Below are positions 27,824 to 31,144 of a stretch of 31,144 nt of DNA, in pieces. The DNA is from a virus. The position numbers and the translations under genes are program-made. The stretch lies in the IMG/VR virus record IMGVR_UViG_3300033571_003874, positions 1 to 31,144 of that record. One strand, 5' to 3'. Within the stretch, counting starts at the first letter, position 1; every line of letters starts with the position of its first letter. The notes under the pieces are model-generated. The model searched no databases. It was not told the origin of the DNA and worked only from the letters and a program-made list of their open reading frames with translations.

Positions 27824-29526
27824 TGATCTTCGCAGATGTCGAAGGCGATGACTTCCTACCTGGGCTATCTCGTATCTGGGTTCTCGTAATCGGGGACCAA
27901 ACCGGCAGGATCGCCTATGCCGATCAGAGGGGATACCCAAGCATCAAAGAGGGACTAGAGCGGCTCAAGGCTGCTCCTAAGGTCTGCTTCCACAACGGCA
28001 TGGACTACGACTTCTGGGCGATCAACAAACTCTACCCGGGCACTCTTAGGCAGGACCAGATTGTAGATAGCCTGATTCTCTGCCGTATGAAGTGGCCTGA
28101 GTCCAACCACTCTCTAGACCTCCTTGGTGAGCGTGTAGGATACGATAAGCTCCATTTCAATGACTTCTCCAAGTTCACTCCTGAGATGGTCACGTATTGT
28201 CTTCGGGATGTGGAGATTCTGCAACACTTTTGGCCAAGGATCAGTGACTACGCTGAGAAGTATTCTCAGGCAGTAGAGGCTGAACACTACGTTGGATACG
28301 TCCTGTCTAAGCAGAGGCAGCATGGGTTCAAGCTCAATGTTGCCAAAGCTCAGAAGCTAGAGCGTATCCTCCGTGGTGAGATTGTAGCAATCGAACGCCA
28401 GCTACAGTCTGTCTTCCCTCCGATCACTCACATCAGGGTGTCCGAGAAGACCGGGAAGATGCTTAGGCCCAAGGTTGAGGAGTTCAACCCAGGCAGCCGT
28501 CAGCAGATCGCTAAGCGTCTTTGGGACAAGTACAAGTGGAAGCCTGACGAAACCACTGAGACTGGTCAGCCCAAGATTGACGAAAGCACGCTGAAGGACT
28601 GCCCTGGTGGAGAAGCTAAGCTCCTCGTCCAGTACTTCCGCCTTCAGAAGATGCTTGGGCAGCTTTCAGACGGTAAGAACGGCTGGCTCAAGCTCGTTAC
28701 CAAGGAAGGCTACGTCCACGGCAGCATCAACCAGTGTGGGGCTAGGACCCACCGAATGTCTCACTTCGCTCCCAACATGGCTCAGGTCGATAAGGATGAG
28801 CGGATGCGGGATTGCTGGGAGTCAGACGATGGCGAAGTTCTAGTCGGCTGTGATGCTGACAGCTTAGAGCTTCGGATGCTGGCTCACTACCTTGCCAAGC
28901 ACGATGATGGAGAGTTCACCAAAGCACTCCTTCAGGGCCGCAAGGAAGACGGGACAGACGCCCATAGCAGGAACCAGAAGGCTGCTGACTTCTACTCCCG
29001 AGACAACGCCAAGACGCTGATCTACGCCCTCCTGTACGGGGCTGGTGACGCCAAGTTGGGTAAGATCGTGAGAGAGGACATGGCTGGTGCCGGGATCACT
29101 ACCAAAGAGTCTGACTCCAAGTTGGGTAGGGCTGTCAGGGCTAAGCTCTTAACGGGCGTTAAAGGTCTGGACAAGCTCGTGGAGACTGTGAAGCGCCTCC
29201 ACAACAAGAATGGGCATCTCCCTGGCCTGGATGGAAGACCCATCCCCTCTGCCAGTGAACATTCTGCCTTGAACACCCTGCTTCAGTCTGCTGGCGCCAT
29301 TGTCATGAAGTATGCCCTGGTCATCTTTGATAAGACCCACGGCCATCTAGTGAACTACTGCGCCAACGTCCACGACGAAGTTCAGATGAGCGTTAAGCCT
29401 GATCTGGCTGATGAGGTCGGTCGGGCGTTTGCCGACGCAATCCGAAAGGCTGGTGTCTATCTGAACGTCCGCTGCCCTCTGGCTGGTAACTATGACAAGG
29501 GAAAGACATGGGCCGAAACCCACTGA
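27823..29526 (+). CDS. T7-like DNA polymerase (family A)
   Basis: 567 residues (T7 gp5: 704). The 3'-5' exonuclease has Asp5/Glu7 (FADVEGDD), HNGMDYDFWA and Asp129 (YCLRDVEIL). The polymerase has motif A GCDADSLELRM (Asp344), motif B RDNAKTLIYALLYG (Arg393, Lys397, Tyr401; Tyr rather than Phe) and motif C VHDEVQ (Asp518/Glu519). From exo III to motif A there are 215 residues against about 301 in T7, so the thioredoxin-binding insertion of the thumb is probably missing. It replicates the phage genome with the primase-helicase and SSB. The start lacks a Shine-Dalgarno and coincides with a family-1 dyad; another dyad lies at 29149. The end overlaps the exonuclease gene. Confidence 0.95.
   Translation: MIFADVEGDDFLPGLSRIWVLVIGDQTGRIAYADQRGYPSIKEGLERLKAAPKVCFHNGMDYDFWAINKLYPGTLRQDQIVDSLILCRMKWPESNHSLDLLGERVGYDKLHFNDFSKFTPEMVTYCLRDVEILQHFWPRISDYAEKYSQAVEAEHYVGYVLSKQRQHGFKLNVAKAQKLERILRGEIVAIERQLQSVFPPITHIRVSEKTGKMLRPKVEEFNPGSRQQIAKRLWDKYKWKPDETTETGQPKIDESTLKDCPGGEAKLLVQYFRLQKMLGQLSDGKNGWLKLVTKEGYVHGSINQCGARTHRMSHFAPNMAQVDKDERMRDCWESDDGEVLVGCDADSLELRMLAHYLAKHDDGEFTKALLQGRKEDGTDAHSRNQKAADFYSRDNAKTLIYALLYGAGDAKLGKIVREDMAGAGITTKESDSKLGRAVRAKLLTGVKGLDKLVETVKRLHNKNGHLPGLDGRPIPSASEHSALNTLLQSAGAIVMKYALVIFDKTHGHLVNYCANVHDEVQMSVKPDLADEVGRAFADAIRKAGVYLNVRCPLAGNYDKGKTWAETH
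29149..29162. promoter_or_regulatory. Family-1 operator-like dyad, copy 18 (intragenic)
   Basis: TTAACGGGCGTTAA then AAGG inside the DNA polymerase gene; centre GG, so it is inverted relative to most copies. Reads Leu-Thr-Gly-Val-Lys-Gly between motifs B and C. Confidence 0.7.
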
Positions 29527-30338
29527 TGGCGCTCCTCGATGGAGACATCATTCTTTATCAAGCACTAGGAGTGACATCTGTTGATTTCGATGGGGAGCTT
29601 GTCCCGAATCTACCTGAGGCTTACAAGGCGTATGAAAGTATTGTGGAGGACTGGCATAAGCGGTCCAAAGCAAAGGACCGATGCCTCATCATCAGTTCTG
29701 ACAGTAACTTCAGGAAGTCCATATCACCCTCATACAAGGCAGCCCGAGGGCCTAAGCCCAACGGCTTTGCTGATCTTAAGTCTTGGGTGATGGACACCTA
29801 TGCCCCGACCATCTGGCCTAATATCGAAGCAGATGATGTCATGGGTATCCTCCTCACCAGGGAGAAAGGCTGTATTGCTGTCTCCATCGACAAGGACATG
29901 AAGACGGTCCCTGGCTGGCACTTCAATCCTGGTCAGGACAAGACCTTTGAAGTCCATGAAGACGAAGCCAATCTCAACTGGATGCGTCAGGTCCTTATGG
30001 GGGATGCGATTGATGGATACACTGGTATCCCTAAAGTCGGTCCTAAGCGGTCTGAGACTATCCTACCCAAGCCTGAGCCTTTACCTGTCCTGTGGCGTCT
30101 AGTTCTGGACGCCTATGAGACGGCCAAACTTGATCCAAAGTATGCAGTAGCTACTGCACGTTTAGCTTATATCCTTAGAAACGGTGACTATGACAGAGCG
30201 AGTGAAACGGTTCTCTGGACAGAACCAGAACCCTGCCGACGAGAAGAACTACCTCCTGAATACAGCAGAGCTTTACCGCCTTGCAGGCGTTCCACTTCCT
30301 CTCGACCTAGCAGCCGACCTGATGGCTCTGGGAATTGA
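29508..30338 (+). CDS. 5'-3' exonuclease (T7 gp6-like, FEN family)
   Basis: 276 residues from ATG 29508, preceded by AAGGG with good spacing; an ATG at 29526 in the TGATG junction with the polymerase stop is the alternative. Acidic active-site segments: LLDGDIILYQ (Asp11, Asp13), IISSDSNFRKS then SYKAARGPKP, IEADDVMGIL, SIDKDMKTVPG and GDAIDGYTGIPKVGPK, the helix-hairpin-helix region. It removes RNA primers and degrades host DNA in T7. The recognisable domain ends near residue 235 (ETVLWTEPEP); the remaining 40 residues (Arg/Ser/Pro-rich) run over the next gene in another frame and are probably a by-product of the overlap. Confidence 0.9.
   Translation: MGRNPLMALLDGDIILYQALGVTSVDFDGELVPNLPEAYKAYESIVEDWHKRSKAKDRCLIISSDSNFRKSISPSYKAARGPKPNGFADLKSWVMDTYAPTIWPNIEADDVMGILLTREKGCIAVSIDKDMKTVPGWHFNPGQDKTFEVHEDEANLNWMRQVLMGDAIDGYTGIPKVGPKRSETILPKPEPLPVLWRLVLDAYETAKLDPKYAVATARLAYILRNGDYDRASETVLWTEPEPCRREELPPEYSRALPPCRRSTSSRPSSRPDGSGN
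30145..30156 (+). promoter_or_regulatory. Family-2 element, copy i (perfect palindrome)
   Basis: CAGTAGCTACTG within GCAGTAGCTACTGC, a perfect 14-bp palindrome inside the exonuclease gene, 45 bases before the next start codon. It is the only family-2 copy far from the 17.3-21.5 kb cluster. Confidence 0.5.
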
Positions 30339-30381
30339 CGTTGAAGGAATCGAGTACGGGAGCGAAGACGATGAAGGATGA
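30190..30381 (+). CDS. Small acidic protein, unknown
   Basis: 63 residues from ATG 30190 (a GTG two codons earlier is possible). The sequence KNYLLNTAELYRLAGVPLPL then DLAADLMALGIDVEGIEYGS is a helical pattern with an acidic end (GSEDDEG). It lies 148 bases within the 3' end of the exonuclease frame. The coding quality here is better in this frame than in the exonuclease tail. It is coupled to the DUF3310 gene by an 11-base overlap. Function unknown. Confidence 0.6.
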   Translation: MTERVKRFSGQNQNPADEKNYLLNTAELYRLAGVPLPLDLAADLMALGIDVEGIEYGSEDDEG

Positions 30382-30769
30382 TCACGAAGACCTCAAGAGT
30401 AATCCTCCTTGGTGGGAGCAGAAGCCTAAGGGACATGAGGAGTCCGGTCCAGTTGACCCTATAGCTAATGGAAGGTGGAACTACGGAGGCATGACAGAGG
30501 AAGAACCTGTAACGCCCGTTAAAGGTGATGCTGTGTTCCGCCCCAACCACTACGCCCAATTCTGGCCTGAGCCTATCACTGTCATCAACGCTTGGAGCCT
30601 GAACTTCAACAAGGGGAATGCCGTCAAATACATTGCCAGGGCTGGCCATAAGGATGCTGAGGAGCAGGACCTTAAGAAGGCCATTCGCTATCTCGAAATC
30701 GAACTTGAGTGCATCAAGCGCCGGAAGGCGAATGGTGATGCTAAGCAAATCTGGGGAGAAACTCTGTGA
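30371..30769 (+). CDS. DUF3310 protein (T7 gp1.7-like region)
   Basis: 132 residues from ATG 30371, which has GGGAG eight bases upstream; a longer frame from 30335 lacks one. The C-terminal half, FRPNHYAQFWPEPITVINAW, NFNKGNAVKYIARAGHKDA and EEQDLKKAIRYLEIELE, is the DUF3310 signature, found in T7 gp1.7, a nucleotide kinase, and in many phage proteins of nucleotide metabolism. The N-terminal half is a variable Pro/Glu/Gly linker holding phage promoter 4 (30442) and family-1 copy 19 (30509). Its neighbour ThyX also serves nucleotide supply. Kinase activity is not proven for this shorter form. Confidence 0.85.
   Translation: MKDDHEDLKSNPPWWEQKPKGHEESGPVDPIANGRWNYGGMTEEEPVTPVKGDAVFRPNHYAQFWPEPITVINAWSLNFNKGNAVKYIARAGHKDAEEQDLKKAIRYLEIELECIKRRKANGDAKQIWGETL
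30442..30470 (+). promoter_or_regulatory. Phage RNA-polymerase promoter 4 (intragenic)
   Basis: GTCCGGTCCAGTTGACCCTATAG then CTAATG; the likely start is G at 30464. It aligns without gaps to promoters 1-3. It lies within the DUF3310 gene's variable linker and would drive the downstream ThyX region. Confidence 0.72.
30509..30522. promoter_or_regulatory. Family-1 operator-like dyad, copy 19 (intragenic)
   Basis: GTAACGCCCGTTAA then AAGG, 45 bases after the start of promoter 4. One base breaks the left arm. Reads Val-Thr-Pro-Val-Lys-Gly. It could act as a roadblock for transcripts from promoter 4. Confidence 0.6.
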
Positions 30770-31035
30770 TCATTGATCCGCTTATCAATGAGCCTATCGA
30801 GTTCTATTTCAATGAAGACGGTCTGATTGAGATTGAATATCTCAACAACGGTAACACCGATACTCTGAATCTCCTTAGCCTTGTTGATGAGCTTCTGGCT
30901 GACTTTCAGGACGACCACGGCTACGTGGCTCCCCTGAAGCGGGATCAGGTCCAAGACCTCTTTGCCGTCTCTGGACAGCTTTCGATGGCAGCCAACCGTA
31001 TCAATGATTTCGTCAGGAAGTATGCACCCCGATGA
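30766..31035 (+). CDS. Small acidic protein, unknown
   Basis: 89 residues from GTG at 30766, overlapping the DUF3310 stop (GTGA), with GGGGAG seven bases upstream. It starts with two beta-like segments (EPIEFYFNEDGLIEIEYLNN) and continues as helices (LLSLVDELLADFQDDHGYVA, SGQLSMAANRINDFVRKYAP). It overlaps the ThyX start by four bases. No known family recognised. Confidence 0.6.
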   Translation: MIIDPLINEPIEFYFNEDGLIEIEYLNNGNTDTLNLLSLVDELLADFQDDHGYVAPLKRDQVQDLFAVSGQLSMAANRINDFVRKYAPR

Positions 31036-31144
31036 GCAAGATTGAAGTGGCCGTGGTTGACTGCATGGGGTCCGACCTCAGTGTAGTCAACGCCGCCCGA
31101 GTGTCTTTCGATAAGACTAGCGACTGGAACTACTGGCGTGACGA
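31032..31144 (+). CDS. thyX: Flavin-dependent thymidylate synthase ThyX, N-terminus only
   Basis: The visible 37 residues include VAVVDCMGSDLSVVNAARVS then FDKTSDWN, the standard N-terminal segment of ThyX, which makes dTMP from dUMP using FAD and methylene-tetrahydrofolate. The ATG at 31032 overlaps the preceding stop (ATGA). The gene runs off the window. It fits the nucleotide-supply role of this end of the operon. Confidence 0.88.
   Translation, partial: MSKIEVAVVDCMGSDLSVVNAARVSFDKTSDWNYWRD

Noticed and set aside
989-30522. The dispersed dyad as host CtrA boxes (TTAA-N7-TTAA)
   Set aside because: Spacing here is six bases, not seven, and accepted variants (TTATC) break the TTAA half-site; a dyad with CG next to the centre fits a phage-specific regulator better.

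Overview
This window is part of a tailed-phage or prophage genome, most likely a podovirus. It pairs a T7-type replication and transcription module with a temperate module and with a head/ejection module whose portal and virion proteins are not T7-like. The sequence does not identify the host; a proteobacterium is a reasonable guess. Both ends cut through genes (portal on the left, thymidylate synthase ThyX on the right). Capsid, scaffold, tail-tube and lysis genes are not visible and presumably lie outside.

Layout. (1) Positions 1-15,536 are one leftward late operon. Read from its promoter side it encodes a small unknown protein, a tail-collar fibre protein, a large tail protein, two small virion-associated proteins, two ejection-type internal proteins (one with a lysozyme-like domain), an 1830-aa giant protein, an AT-hook protein, a small-terminase candidate, the large terminase and the portal. 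(2) 15,537-16,037 is a non-coding control region with paired inverted operators. (3) 16,038-18,865 holds small rightward early genes, including a DUF3574-like protein and a pentapeptide-repeat protein. (4) 18,870-19,160 is a second control region with two phage-polymerase promoters arranged as a 34-bp inverted repeat. (5) 19,159-21,323 is the lysogeny region: XRE repressor-like protein, tyrosine integrase, small accessory genes and a tRNA-Thr. (6) 21,521-31,144 is the T7-like core: RNA polymerase, gp2.5-like SSB, endonuclease I, HNH nuclease, primase-helicase, DNA polymerase, exonuclease, a DUF3310 protein and ThyX.

Main discoveries. The 1830-aa virion protein carries all four signature motifs of a single-subunit RNA polymerase (DxxGR at 1259-1263, motif A Asp1409, motif B Arg1483/Lys1487/Tyr1495, motif C Asp1709) in its C-terminal half, after a long ejection-protein-like N-terminus and a Pro/Ala linker. 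It therefore looks like a compact N4-style virion RNA polymerase, in the same genome as a separate T7-like RNA polymerase.

Two families of dispersed DNA elements overlay the map. Family 1 is a 14-20 bp dyad (core TTAACG-CC-CGTTAA) found about 20 times between genes and inside genes on both arms, resembling an operator/stoperator network. Family 2 (core CAGTARCYACTG) sits just upstream of the ribosome-binding site of most genes from 17.3 to 21.5 kb. A third set of motifs, ending in CTATAG, looks like the promoters of the T7-like polymerase.

A plausible but untested scheme: the virion polymerase, host polymerase or both transcribe the first genes through family-2 elements; the T7-like polymerase then takes over from the CTATAG promoters; and a repressor acting on the family-1 sites silences both arms in the lysogen.
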